DNA of 64,000 nt. Source: Prorocentrum cordatum. Its lineage: Eukaryota; Sar; Dinophyceae; Prorocentrales; Prorocentraceae. The DNA lies in the NCBI GenBank assembly GCA_963575745.1, contig CAUYUJ010019605.1:41001-105000 (forward strand), in the 5' to 3' direction. Shown here in pieces: positions 23,371-34,655 of the stretch. The position numbers were made by a program, and so were the translations under genes. Below the pieces are notes generated by a model. That model worked only from the letters and a program-made list of their open reading frames with translations, made no database searches and was not told where the DNA came from. Numbering within the stretch: position 1 is the first letter of the stretch; each line of letters opens with the position of its first letter.

Positions 23371-23900
23371 GAGGCCCATGGGGCCGTCTTGGGGCCGTCT
23401 TGGGGCCGTCGTAGGAGGAGGCCTCTTGAGGGGATCTTTGAGCTTTTCGGGGGCTTCTTGGAAGCCCTGTTGGCTGTCTTAGGGCGTCCCTGACCCGTCG
23501 GAAGCTGTCGGAAGCAGTCTTGTGCGCCTCGCTGCGCCGTCTGGGAGCTCTCTAGGGGCGCTCGAGGGCCGTCTTGGAGGCCATTTTGGTATTCTTGGAG
23601 GCCTATGGGGCCGTCTTGGGGCCGTCTCAGGAGCCTCTTGGGCCGTCACGGGACCATCTTGGAGGCCACTAGGGCGATCTTCGGGGCCTCTGGGGCTGTC
23701 TTGGGCCGTCGGAAGGCGGACAAGAATGAAGCACCCCAATCCTTCAAGCTCATATAGAATACGAATGATTTGGGCCTCTTCGGGCCTTCCTGGAGGACCC
23801 CTTGGAGACCTGGGGCCGTTTTGGAGGCCTCTTGGGGCATTCTCGGGTCGTCTTGAGGGCATCCTGGGCCATCTTGGGTGCATCTTGAGCCTTCTGGGGA
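23370..23900. repeat. GGGGCCGTCTTGG-type dispersed repeat
   Basis: Imperfect units of 10-20 bases rich in GGCC, CTTGG and CCTCTTGG. This is the reverse orientation of the repeat at 6832-7020. Confidence 0.7.
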
Positions 23901-24203
23901 ATATCTAGCGGCCATCTTGGACTCTCTGGCTTCCGGGGTGGGAATTCGGCGGACTTTTGCATGTCCCAGCGCCGAGAAAACGGAGCACAGGCAGAGCAGG
24001 CTGCCCCTCCCCCTGTCCAGGCAGAGCCCCCCTGGCCCTCGCCAGCAGAGCTGAAGCTCAGGCTGCCGGTTGTAGCTTAGGCTCGTTGAAGCTCACACGC
24101 CAGATCGGCGGATATTGCTCTCCGTCCTTAGAGCAAGCTGGAGTCACTCTGCGGCTCTCAGTCCCGGAGACCCCATTTTGGGCCTCTCCGGCGGTCTCGA
24201 AGT

Positions 24204-25561
24204 AAGAGCCTGCCCCTGCCTCAGTAGTAGATGCTGCGTTTGTTGAGGACGAGTGTTTTGTGCTCATTGCGGTGTCTGGGAAACTCTTGGACCAGGCCAT
24301 CGATGTGCTCCTGCGTCAGCTTTTCGATGTCTTTGAAAACCTTCACCTAGAGATAAACTGTAAACCAGGCAAAACTGAAGCCCTATTAAAGTATAGGGGC
24401 TATCAGGCTGTGCAGTTGCGTGAGGCTCGCCGTTGTGCCGACGGCAAGCTTCGTCTCCAAGTCCCTGGTCGTCCTGTGATTGCCATTGACGTTGTGCAGA
24501 GCTACGTGCATCTAGGCACCCACGCGACTGTCGACAGCTCGTGTTTTCAGAATGCGACCCACAGATGGTCTAGCGCCATGGCCGCTTATGCTCCACTGTC
24601 TTGCAAGATCTTCGGGGCAGAGTGCGTGCCTAGGCCTCATAAGATATGCTTCATGACCACGCTTGTGCTGTCTCGCCTGCTGTTTTCTGTTTTTGTCACT
24701 GTTCCGAACCCCAAAGCGGTGAAACGACTCAACAGTGTATACATGAGAGTTCTGCGCAGGATCATTGGCGACTCTCGTTTTTCGGAGAATGTAAAGTGGA
24801 ACGACTTTGAGGTCAGTCAGCAGTTAGGCCAACCGTCCATTGACTGCTTGATTGCACGTGGCCGTCTTTTGCTTTGGGGGAGGCTTGTCAGGAACCGTCC
24901 TCGGGTCCTCTTCTCCCTCCTCCACGTGCGGGTGAAAGACAAGCCCCTCCCATGGGTGCAACGCCTCCTGGACGAGGCTGCCCTGTTGCAGAAGCTTGTG
25001 CTCCCCGCCACCGCCGCCAATGGCGCCGGGGCAGGTGGCCCATCTAGCTTCCCGTCCCCGACTGAAGACCCCGCGCAGTGGGATCGATTGTTGCAGGATG
25101 AGAAATTGTGGAGCCATCTTGTCAGCCAGTTGTCGTTTGTTGAGTCTGTGTGTGACCCCGAGGCTCCCTCGACCACACCCTCCTCAGCTTTGGTATGGAA
25201 ATGCACAGTGTGTCAGCAGTCGTTTTCCTCCGACCGTGCACTCCGCAGCCATAAGCGAGCTAAGCACGGTGAGCGAGCAGTTATTCGCACATATCTGCCA
25301 GATGCCACGTGTCCGTACTGCCAAACAGACTTCCGGCAGCGCCTTCGTCTCCTCGCACACGTCTCCGACGCGCGTCGCCCAAGGTGCCGTGATTGGATTC
25401 TGCAGAACTGCTCGCCCCTCCCAGCCTCCGAGGTTGCCCGCCTGGACGCTGCTGACCAGCAGCTCAGGCGCGCCGCCCAGAGAGCGGGAAAGAGCCACTA
25501 TATAGCTGATGGTGCTGCTCGGGCCTTGACTGGGCGAATAGTCGGTCGAGTCGCGTCGTAA
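24204..25561 (+). pseudogene. 3' half of a LINE: RT end, thumb and C2H2 fingers
   Basis: The frame is open from just after a TAA at 24203-24205 to 25561, about 450 codons. It opens with AAFVEDECFVLIA (about 24233-24271), which is the RT motif C region with Glu where the first catalytic Asp is expected. LEINCKPGKTEAL (motif D) follows near 24351. A thumb region has RRIIGDSRF and PSIDCLIARGRLLLWGRLV (24750-24895). Two zinc fingers come at the end: CX2CX12HX4H from 25202 and CX2CX12HX8C from about 25313. This RT plus C2H2 layout is common in dinoflagellate LINEs. All RT motifs upstream of C are missing, so the copy is 5'-truncated, as is usual for incomplete reverse transcription. The long open frame suggests it is fairly young. 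Confidence 0.85.
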
Positions 25562-26210
25562 CGCGTTTTCTCTTGTGTCTGGCATAACTTGCGGCTCCCA
25601 TCCTCGGCCAATCAAAAAATCCGTCCTCGGTTTATGCATCTTGCCAATCCAGTATATATTGATCTCCGTCCTCGATATTGCTCTCCGTCCTCGGTGTATC
25701 GGTCAGAGGGCGAGGAGTAATCTTGCGCGCGTGCTGATATCGACTGTTTTATGGCTCGAGTCTGTTGGATCTTGCGTTGACTACCAATCTGGCCAGGTGG
25801 CTCTCGGTCTACCCTCCTGCGGTTTAGTCTTGTTAGCCGTGCCCGCATTCCTGTTTCCCGCGTAGCTTTTTGCTTTTCCGAGAGCGTTTGGGCCTCAGTC
25901 GTCCCCAGGGGAAAATCCCGCACCTACCTCCCGCACCTTGGCGCCGATATTCCACTGAGCTGCACTGCGAGGACCCGCTGCTGTATCCGAGAACGGCCGA
26001 ATCATCTACTGGCTCGAGGGTGGACTCGATCTTCTTACCTCGCGTCATCTGGTTCTTTTCACGGCCCGCTAGTCCCTCCCAGTTCTACAATGCCCAAGAC
26101 GTTGTCAGCATCGACGCACGTGAGCGATGCACCAGCTACGTAATGTGGACAAGTTGTTGTCTTCACATCGGCGTCGAATTTGGATGTTGAGGACGTTTCG
26201 AGTCAGGCAC

Positions 26211-26268
<58 letters not shown>

Positions 26269-27310
26269 AGGTCGTTTCTTGAGAGTCTGTCGGAGCTGTG
26301 TGATGGCCATCGATGGCGACGAATCAAGCGAAGGCGAGCCTGCAAAAACATATTTCCACAGGATCTTCCGATCTCAAAGAAGGACGTCTCTGTCATCTTC
26401 AAACGATCTTCGTCGGAGACTCAGCCGCGACGAGCTTGTACTTAAACATGCCCTCAGCTATTTAGCCTTCACATCCAGTCTGTCTCAGTCAGAAGTCTTG
26501 TGGGCCATTCTTTTGGCCTTCTCTTTCGTACGTTATTTGCTTCAACGGCTCGTCGACTCAGCGTGGTCATTCTTGGTGCTATGCGCAGCCCATCCAGAGG
26601 TTGAAGGAGTGGGCGAAAGAGGGAGAGGACGGGGGAGTGAGGGGGAGATGGGGGGGGTCCCCCCTCTCTGCTTGATTTGTGTTTAACACTTTCTCGGACC
26701 ATGGTCGTTGTTGGGTGCAGAGGCGGCTCATTTTTTTTGTTTGGGGGGGGGGGGCAGAGAGCTTCAGCGTCTCCTGAGGGGTGGAATCAGCGCCCAGATT
26801 TGTCTTGCGGATTCAGGCCGCCTCCACCTTGGTGCCTCTAGTTCAGCGTCAGTGGTTGGCTTGCCTGTGGTACCCTTCCCGCCTGCCAGCATAGACATTA
26901 GCCCGAATTGCCTCAACTCAAGTTCTTCCATGTCTAGCAGAACATTCGGGCCCAGATTGATTCTCCTGTGCGCATCCTTTTCGCAGGGCCTTTTCTTGCC
27001 ACCTTGGTGGCGAAGGATTTCTACAGGTGAGGGCAATCAGGAATGAGGGGAGCAGTGGTGGGTTGGCAGATGGCATGGGAGGCATGCGGAATTCACTTGT
27101 GGACTGCAGGTTGAGTATTGCAATCAAGGGCGAGACGATCATAGACGGCAAGCTGCGAGGGACGGTCGATGTGGACGATTGTACGTGGTGTATTTTGAAT
27201 GGTGGTACGGATGTCGAGGTGATGCTGACGAAGCAGACTGAAGATAGGTCCGTGGGATCCAGAGCATGTGCGTCCGTCTTCGTCATATGGGTCAGAGCTG
27301 GGGGAGATCA
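25562..27310. other. No recognised gene; (GA)n run
   Basis: A (GA)n run lies at 26210-26262, and the surrounding 168-codon frame (26180-26686) shows no known motif. A G run is present at 26742-26754. CTCCGTCCT occurs at 24119-24127, 25664-25672 and 25683-25691, a small repeat shared with the region before the LINE fragment. Confidence 0.45.
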
Positions 27311-27312
27311 TC

Positions 27313-27605
27313 ACAGAAGAGGAGGAGCAGGAGGAGGAGGAGGACGAGGAGGAGGAGGAGGAACACGAATAATAGGAGGAGGGTGTAGAGGAGTAAGCGG
27401 ATAGACAAGGAAGAGAAGGGTAGGTGGACGAGAGTGGCGGCAAGAGTAGTGAGGAAGGTTAGAAGAGGGTGGAGGTGTGAGGAGGGAGGAGGGACGATGA
27501 TGATGATGCTGAGGATGATGATGGTGATGATGACGATGACGATGACGATGACGATGTCAATGACGATTACGACGACGAGGATGATGCTGATGATGATGAG
27601 GCTGT

Positions 27606-27639
<34 letters not shown>

Positions 27640-27845
27640 GATGATAATGATGATGCTGAACATGCTGATGATGCTGATGATGATGATGCTGCTGATGATG
27701 ATGATGATGAGGATGCTGCTGCTGACGATGACGACGATGATGACGATGATGGGGATGATGACGCTGATGATGAGGATGATGATGCTGCTGTCGCTGCTGA
27801 ATATTATGATGATGCTGATGATGATGGTGATGGTGGTGGAGGTGG
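27313..27845. repeat. (GGA)n then (GAT)n microsatellite complex
   Basis: GGA units at about 27313-27362 and GAT/GAC/GCT units at 27497-27845, with a short mixed spacer. Open frames over it are repeat artefacts. Confidence 0.95.
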
Positions 27846-28904
27846 TGATGAAGATGGGAGGAGGAGGAAAGAGGAGGAGGATAAGAAGGAGGAGGAGGAC
27901 ACATATGAGGAGGGCGAGGAGGTGAATGATGTACTGTTCGCATAAGGGGGGAGGGGTTGTCAGGAAGGGAATGAGGCGAGAGAGGGCTCGACAGGTGGCG
28001 TACCCTTCTCGATCCGTCGTGAGAGCTGCTGGCGCCGAGTCTCGCACTGCCGCGCCGGGGCTCGCCTGGACGTGCTTCTTGGTGCCCGAGCCGCACCGAC
28101 CGCCTGGACCTGGAGGAAGGCGTTCGCCGCGCGACGCGAGCCCGCCGCAAACTGCAACGACCAGAAGAGTGGCGTCTTCGACTGGAATCTGCGGCCGACG
28201 CTGCCGCTGAGCCCGGGCGCCGCGCGCCGCTCTGGGCAGCGAGGCCGACCAGACTCGAGGCTGTGACGACGAGGAAAGGGGCGCCGCCGTGCTCGGGCGC
28301 GTGCTGCCACCGTGTCGGCCCCGAGATCCGACGCCGTGGAGCAGTCACCAGGTCCCGAGAAATCGCAGCGGGAGTCCCCGACCCCATCTCCGTGCAGGCC
28401 TCGAGACGGATCGATCCGTGACGGTCGCGGGCCCCGAAACTGGGCGGAGACGCTCGCCCCCTCGCCGCTCCCATACCTCCGACGTAGTGAGTCTTCACAG
28501 CGTGGACCCACGGAGGTCTGTGGACCATTTCCCCGGGACTGGCTTTTCATCCTGAGTCCTTTTTGGACGGTCTGCGGGCCCAGTGAGTGCCCCTGGAGGC
28601 CCGAAGACCTCTCCGTCGCGTTTTTTCTTGCGACGTGAGGAGGGTGGGGGCGTGTCCGCCTGCGCATCATCATCACTCTGGCCAGGGATGGTGGTTAGAA
28701 AGGGTGTGGATGTGACGGGGGAGGATCGATCATCGAAATGGGAAGGGATCAACTCAACGTCATGGCGAAGCTCGGGTATGAGAGCTGTCCAGGAGGGTGC
28801 CGTGGAGTGGCCTGAGAGTTGCTTTTGATCGGATCTCCTGCATGGGGAGGAACGCCAGGAGCCTTTTTCCAGGACGCGAGCCGCGCTTCATTCAGTCGGC
28901 CTGC
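27846..28904. other. No recognised gene
   Basis: GC-rich DNA with overlapping frames on both strands near 27960-28676. None carries a motif I know. A purine-rich edge lies at 27850-27920. Confidence 0.4.
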
Positions 28905-29118
28905 TGGGGTGCCTCAGCGCCTCTTGGAGCATTTGGGGGGCGTCCTGCGCATCCTGGGGCCTCCCGAGGCCTCCTTGGAGTTTTCCTGGGGCCTCCAGGG
29001 ATCTCCTGTGGCGACCTGGGACTGGGAGAAGCAGGAGGAGGAGGAGGTGGAGGAGGTGGAGGAGGAGGAGGATGAGGAGGAGGTGGAGGAGGAGGAGGAG
29101 GAGGAGGAGGAGGAGGAG
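28905..29118. repeat. GGCCTC repeat followed by (GGA)n at the retroelement border
   Basis: 28905-29010 is the GGCC/CTTGG-type dispersed repeat. 29031-29118 is a (GGA)n tract that runs directly into the 3' end of the minus-strand Penelope-like element. Confidence 0.85.
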
Positions 29119-30236
29119 GAGGATAGATGTGGTGGGTGGCAATTGGTGCCTGGAATGGTAGGTGGTGGCACGAATGCCTTGAGATGGAGGTATGGGTCAC
29201 CCCCCCCTACGGCCGTCTTCGTTGGCCGAGGGACCGTAGGTGGGTCCTCGGCCCCCTCCGGTGCCTATTGACGGCAAAATTGAAGGTTGACTGGTGGGAG
29301 CGGGAACCCTCGCAACCCCATTGATGGAAGCTGCGAGGGGTGTGAGGCCTAATGACGGTCCTCACCGACGAGGCCTATTGACGGTCCTCGCCGAAGGGAG
29401 GGGCGAGAGGGAGGGGGGCCACTCCGAGTGTCGATGCCGTCCGCGATGCCCGCGATGCCTCTCACTCCTGAGGCGGGATTCCTGCAAATGGGGGCCCACA
29501 AACCAGCATACACAGTTTCGACTCCGAGACTGTGTATACGCCACACACCCCGGAACCTCCAGGACAATTTTTTTTCACTACATCGACGGACCAGTTTCCG
29601 GTCGGTCCCCCGGCGTTGCGTTTCAGCATCCGTCGGTGGCAAACCCAGATCCAACCGCCAACTCGATCGATCGGCGTACCCCCTTGAATTCCCGAGGCAA
29701 CGGCGTACCCCCTTGAATTCCCGATGCAACGGCGTACCCCCTTGAATTCCCGATGCAACGGGAAAGGCCTGAGCGGGCAGCGGCAGACAACAACCTAGGG
29801 GGGGAGGGAGGCGCAGGGAGGAGGAGGGGGAGGAGAGCGGCGGTACGGGCGCCCAGGCATCTGTTTTGACGGGGGGCACCCCGCTAATAGGTCACACCGC
29901 AAAAACAAGCCTGCGCTCCGCACCCGGAACGACAGGGGCAGGGGGGGGAAGGAGGACGGAGGAGGGGGAAAGGGGAGATCAGGCAGAACGAGCCTCCCAT
30001 TGCTCGCATGCCTTCGTGACCCATGGCCTGGGGGCGCTCACCTGGCTCTGCGTGGCCCACCGCTTTACGACAGCCGCTGGGAACTCCGCCGCCGTGATGA
30101 GGAGCGTGAGTAGCTCGGCGAGCGCGGCCGCCTTCGCGTCCGGGGGGTACGTGAAGGCGTCGGTCCGCGCGATGAGGCCGAGGACGATGGCTCTCTCGGT
30201 GGCGTTCGGAGCGAAACTGCGGAAGTGCATGTACGG
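29119..30236 (-). repeat. Pseudo-LTR copy at the 3' end (1118 bp)
   Basis: Matches 34883-36000 base for base in length, about 98% identical by eye. It includes the last 86 codons of the RT (29979-30236) and a 3' non-coding part. A 29-bp unit containing a GAATTC site is repeated three times at 29673-29759 (35438-35524 in the other copy). I saw no hammerhead ribozyme core in it. Confidence 0.9.
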
Positions 30237-32055
30237 TGGGTATTGGAAGTCGTCCGAGTAGGACCCGAGATCGAGGGACGCCGGCCGTACCGAGACTCTC
30301 CCACATGAATCGAGGGACAGCCGCATGCCCGTGATGACATCGCCGCCGTCTGTCTCACTCGGGAGCGGGTAGCATAAAGACGGCCAGGAAGCAATGTGAT
30401 CCGCTACGCGACGGAGAGACGCAGGTGGCGTGTCTACCGAGGCCTTCCATAGGCATATGTAGTCGTCCATGTACCGGGACTCGAGGATGAGGATGCGGAC
30501 GCCCTCGACGACGTAATACCGGACTCTGGAGCGAGCAGGCGGCGGGAGGCCGCGCCCACTGTAGAGGGAGGCGTGGAACACGACGTCGCAGTAGATAAGC
30601 ACCATACGGGTGAGGGCTCCGGCCAAAGAGCTGCCCACTGCGAGTCCGTCGGTGGCACGACCGACGAGCGTGCCCACCGCGAGCCAGAGGTTCGCGAGGC
30701 TGTGCTCGATGGCAGCGGTGAGGTCCGCTGGCCGGAAGACCACGTGGAGGGGCGAGGCCCTGGGCGGCTCGAACGGCAGGGTTCGTGCGAATCCGCGCCG
30801 CCGCGGGGCGGCGATGGCCGAGATGTCCCGTGCAGCCAGGACCTCCTGGTAGAAGACCCAAGCCCGGCGTACAAGGCAGTGTGGGATGTTCGTGAAGCAG
30901 TCGGTGAGGTCGCTCCCGTACTTCTGCACGGGCCCGTGGGGGGCCAGTTCGCTGAAGCGCTCGAGCAACGGCAGCAGCGAGTCGGTGCGCTGCGCGTCGA
31001 TGTGGAGGTGCTCAGGGATGCCTGTGCCGCTGATCCAATCGATTGCTCGTGCTGCTGGCGACTCGAGGCCCTGTGTCGGCCAGTGCGAACGGTCCACGAG
31101 CGGTCGTCGGCTGTCTGGTTTTTCTCGTTTTTTTTTTGTTTGGGGCCGACGCCGACGCCATGCGCCAATGGCGATGGTTAGACAGGCGAGCGGGTTGGAG
31201 ATCGGCCCCGAGGCCAGGGACGGAGGCCACCTGCTGGAGTACGGCTTCGGCTGTCAAGCCCGGGTGGCACACGAAGTGCGGGTTTTGCCCCGTGATGCCG
31301 AACAGGGCCGTGCAGAGCAATTGCACTCGGCGGGGACACTCGGCTACGAGCACGTGCTTGGTCTTCTGAAATTCTTCGACGACGAGGCCGCGTGTGAGTG
31401 ACCGGCCAGCGCGAATGACCGACTCCGGTACGGGGTCGAAGTCCAACGGGAGGTGCGGCGCGTCGAAGTCGAAGGCAATGCTGGATACCACGTCGTGGAC
31501 GCAGCAGTCGATGAAGGCCGCCGAACAATCGAGCCGTAGCGCAGCCGCGAGGCGCCGGAGCAGGCGGCGGCATGCGGCAGTGTACCGCGCCTGGGATGGC
31601 ACGAGTACTGTGTGCGCTGGCAGGGTGCGCAGGTGCGAGAGGTGAGCGGGCCAGGGCCATGTGTCCTGTGGGGCGAATATGTGGCACTCGCCGTCAGGGG
31701 ACGGGTAGCGGGGGAGGTCCAGATGCATGTGGCATGCACGCGGCCATGGCCCACTATCGCCAAGACGGCGGTAGAAGCTGGGGGCGCTGCGCAAGCCGGC
31801 CCGGAGCGTAATGGCGGCCACTGGCGAAAGCATGACCTTGAGGTCGCGAATGGCCGGCAACAGCAAGGTCTGGCCACGTTCCTGGGCATGTTGGATGAGG
31901 CGGTGGATGATGCCCTGGAACGCGCGTTTGGCGCCAGAGTGCGGCAGCCATGGGAGAGCGCCCTGCGCGTGGAGGCGCGGCCGGGGCCAGCGACGGAAGC
32001 GGCGAACGGGCTCGAGGGCCTTGAGCCCGATGGCGCGGGTGGTGCCCTCATGCCG
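29979..32055 (-). pseudogene. Penelope-like reverse transcriptase, YMDD motif, one frameshift
   Basis: The frame after the TAG at 32056-32058 runs to a stop at 31012-31014. A second frame continues from about 31135 to 29979. The switch falls in an A run (T run on the plus strand, 31127-31136), and the joined protein then reads into a RRPLVD finger strand. Motif A is DLTDCFTNIPH at 30879-30911, motif B is GLAVGSSLAGAL at about 30612-30647, and motif C is RYMDDYICLW with YMDD at 30462-30473. All catalytic Asp residues are kept. The C-terminal part (FAPNATERAIVLGLIARTD) resembles the Penelope-type thumb. The FTNIP wording separates it from LINE and LTR RTs. With one homopolymer indel and one TAG as the only obvious defects, the copy may be young. 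Confidence 0.82.
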
Positions 32056-32901
32056 CTAGTGGACGCGGTGCCAGACTGCGCGCCGCTCCTCTGCCGTGAG
32101 CCGGTGCAAATCAGCGTGGCCAGGGCGGACGTCGTCATCCGCCAAGGTGTTGCATGCGATTTGGGCCCAGCGAGTGATTGGCGTGGATGGTGGGCCGGAC
32201 AAGGCGAGGAGGCATGCCGACGCGGATGGTTCGCGCGAGGTCATGGCCTGTCCGTGCCGACGGGACTGGGAGATCCTCGCCGGTGGTGTCGGAGACGCAG
32301 CCGTGAGGCACAACCTTCCGCGGGCCGGGTGTGGCCCATTGCCTGGCAGGGCAAAATGGTGGACGTAGGTCACGTTGAGCCGCGGGTGCTCGGAGGCGAT
32401 GACGTGCTGCTCGAGGGTGAAGGCTTCCGCATCGCTGGACAAGCAGGCGATGGGGAGGTAGAACCATGCCGAGGCAGTACGGGCGGCATCTCCCCTGGCT
32501 TGCCGGCGAAGCACCTCCATGTATGGCTGTTGGGAGTCGCAGGAGGTGTTAAGGAAAGCGTAGATGTGCTTGCGGAGGCGTTCGCGGGCGCCACGGGCTC
32601 CACATAATGTAGACGACGAACGATGCATCGAGCAAGGACTCGGAGGGCGGCCACGTGGACCGTGGGAGGGTGGTTGCAAGGATGCGGAGCCGGGCGTGGC
32701 GCTTGAACGTGGAGGCCATGAGGACATGGGCAGCAAGACCAAAACCGGCACTTTGCAGCGCAAAGATGCTGCCCCACTTGAGGGGTCCCGTGTCAGAGTA
32801 GAGCACGTACAGGTAGTCTTGAATGAGGCCGATGGGGGTGGAGACAACCAGGCGAATGTGCGGGGTCCGGGAGACGCATGGCATCCCGTCGCAATGCACA
32901 T
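32056..32901 (-). pseudogene. GIY-YIG-like endonuclease region of the Penelope-like element (broken)
   Basis: Two frames share this part. From 32899 to about 32640 the protein-like frame reads LIQDYLYVLYSDTGPLKWGS and later SLLDASFVVYI. From about 32620 down to the TAG at 32056-32058 it reads RERLRKHIYAFLN, WFYLPIACLSSDAEAF and LEQHVIASEHPRLN. A short Tyr/Val strand followed by RLRKH and then LEQHVIxxxxPxLN resembles the GIY-YIG nuclease, in which Arg, His, a metal-binding Glu and a Pro-x-x-Asn end are conserved. An N-terminal GIY-YIG before the RT is known in one Penelope-like clade. The match is by eye and the GIY box itself is not clean. The frame is identical to that of the RT segment that follows the TAG. 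Confidence 0.5.
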
Positions 32902-32920
32902 CCCAGATGCCGCCGGATGG

Positions 32921-32941
32921 ACGGCCGCTGAGAGCGGCCGT
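32921..32941. promoter_or_regulatory. Perfect hairpin between ORF1 stop and ORF2
   Basis: Inverted repeat with 9-bp arms (ACGGCCGCT and AGCGGCCGT) and a 3-base loop. It lies between the ORF1 stop codon (32948-32950) and the first ATG of the downstream frame (32899-32901). A role in coupling or reinitiation of translation is inference. Confidence 0.7.
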
Positions 32942-32947
32942 AGTCAG

Positions 32948-34417
32948 TCACTGGCCGAGCTCGTCGCTGCGGGCCCTGACGGCCGCGACAAGCTTGACGA
33001 CGTCCGTGAGGCGGGTGGCGTCGAACTTGACCCCCATAGTCTCGACCGCCTTCTTGAAGGCTGCGCTGGCTTGTTGATTGGCTCTGCCCGGGGTCTTGGT
33101 GCGGCCGCCCGTGGATTTGGGGGCGAGCGCCTTGAGGGCGGTGTGGTAAGCCTTGAACTTGTTGCGGAGCCCCTGTGTGTCGTCGGACGTGACGTCAGTG
33201 TCCTCCAGGGCCCAGTCGAGGGACTTGGGTTGGCGGGCGTCGTGGAGCTTCGTGAAGGAGTAGTTCTGCAGGTCCTCCAGGGTGATGCTGACAGCGCCTG
33301 CTGCCGCGGCGTCTTGGGCAGCCGCGGTGGCGGGGCCCGGGGCCGCGGGGCCGGGGGGCCGCGCGAGGGCACGGATGGGCGCGGCAGGCAGGAGGGCGGC
33401 CTCATGCGAGCCCGCTTGAGCCTCGATGATGGCCTGGCCGTCGTCGACCATGCTGGCTGCGACCTTGGAGATCATGTCTGGGAGGGCGTCCTTCTTCATC
33501 GTGTATGGGGAGTTCCGGGTGAGCCATGTGAGAAAAACATTGAAGTTGTATGTGTCGGCATCCATGGGGACCAGTGGCACGATCTTCTGGAAGTTCCGGC
33601 GGGCCTGGGACCTCATGACGTACGGGATGTACTCGCCTGGATTCTCAGTGAGGGCACTGCGCGTCTTGGCCGTGCAGAGAGCCTTGCAGCGACGCATCAT
33701 CTCGGCATTGCATGCAATGCGGGCGTCCTTGAAGCGCGGGCCCCCCCAGGCGAGGTCTGGCTCAAAGCCAGGGGGAACGCCGTAGGCGACGTTGCGGATG
33801 GTGAGGGACACCCCATCCTCGTCAAACACCGGCTTGCGAAGGTCCTCGTGACCCAGCCCACGAATCGCGCGGCGAACCCCCTCCAAGGTGGAGTGGCCGT
33901 GGGTGGCGGGACCTGGCAGAGAGCGCTGCACGGCGTGGGGGCCCCCATACCCAGCTTGCTGCATGAGGCCGAGGAGCTGGCGCGCGACTGGAACGAGGAC
34001 TGCCTCGAGCCCAGGCGCGGGCATGGACTGAGGAGGCTGGCCAGCCAGAGGCGACGGTCCGCCGGGGGGCACCGGCGGGAAAGGGGCAGCCAGGGGCAGC
34101 AGTGGCGAGGCGGCTGGGTCGGGAGCGTGCCCGCGGGCGGTGTCGACGGTGCACCGCGACGGCGCCTGCGGGACACTGCGGCGACGGGGCCTGGAGCGGC
34201 CGTAGCGTCTTGGCGGGCTCCGGGAACGACCGCGGCGGCTGGTCGAGCGCCCAGCGCGCGCCTGGTACTGGCGCGGGGGGCGCCGTGAGGATTTCGGAAG
34301 GCCGAGCGCGTCGGTGAGGGACTCCGCCATGTCGAGCGCGGCGCAGTCCTCCCCGATGTGGTCGTGGTTGCCGCAGAAGGAGCAGAAGAGGCCCAGCGAG
34401 CGGCTGCGGGCGGCCAT
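32948..34417 (-). CDS. ORF1 of the Penelope-like element, CCHC zinc knuckle protein
   Basis: An open frame of 489 codons starts at an ATG at 34417 and stops at 32948. Residues 12-25 read CSFCGNHDHIGEDC, a perfect CX2CX4HX4C zinc knuckle, at about 34343-34384. Residues about 45-120 are basic and rich in Arg, Ser and Pro. Residues about 215-330 have a globular composition (the segment around PYVMRSQARRNFQKIVPLVP). The last 60 residues contain a Lys-rich stretch. The knuckle suggests a Gag- or ORF1-like nucleic-acid-binding role. Canonical Penelope-like elements are usually described with one ORF, so a separate CCHC ORF is noteworthy. It ends 47 bases before the next candidate start. Confidence 0.75.
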   Translation of the reverse strand: MAARSRSLGLFCSFCGNHDHIGEDCAALDMAESLTDALGLPKSSRRPPRQYQARAGRSTSRRGRSRSPPRRYGRSRPRRRSVPQAPSRCTVDTARGHAPDPAASPLLPLAAPFPPVPPGGPSPLAGQPPQSMPAPGLEAVLVPVARQLLGLMQQAGYGGPHAVQRSLPGPATHGHSTLEGVRRAIRGLGHEDLRKPVFDEDGVSLTIRNVAYGVPPGFEPDLAWGGPRFKDARIACNAEMMRRCKALCTAKTRSALTENPGEYIPYVMRSQARRNFQKIVPLVPMDADTYNFNVFLTWLTRNSPYTMKKDALPDMISKVAASMVDDGQAIIEAQAGSHEAALLPAAPIRALARPPGPAAPGPATAAAQDAAAAGAVSITLEDLQNYSFTKLHDARQPKSLDWALEDTDVTSDDTQGLRNKFKAYHTALKALAPKSTGGRTKTPGRANQQASAAFKKAVETMGVKFDATRLTDVVKLVAAVRARSDELGQ

Positions 34418-34655
34418 CGCGTGGCCACGGTCACGGAGGGTCCTGAAGCGGGATCCTGAGAAGGGCCACCTGAACCTGAACGCACTGCGGGGTGGGGGCA
34501 GGGTGGGGGCCCAGGACAGCGGGGGGGGGAGGGGAAAAGGGCAGGCACGGGGCCAGAGCGGGGACGGGGAAGAGAGGGGTGGGGGGGACAGAGACTGAAG
34601 TCAAACGTAGATTTGTGGCCCCAAGGGATCCTGGAGGTAGGTCTTCTCGATTGGT

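Noticed and set aside
29119-30236. Hammerhead ribozyme expected in pseudo-LTRs of canonical Penelope-like elements
   Set aside because: No CTGATGA core was found on the minus strand in either copy.
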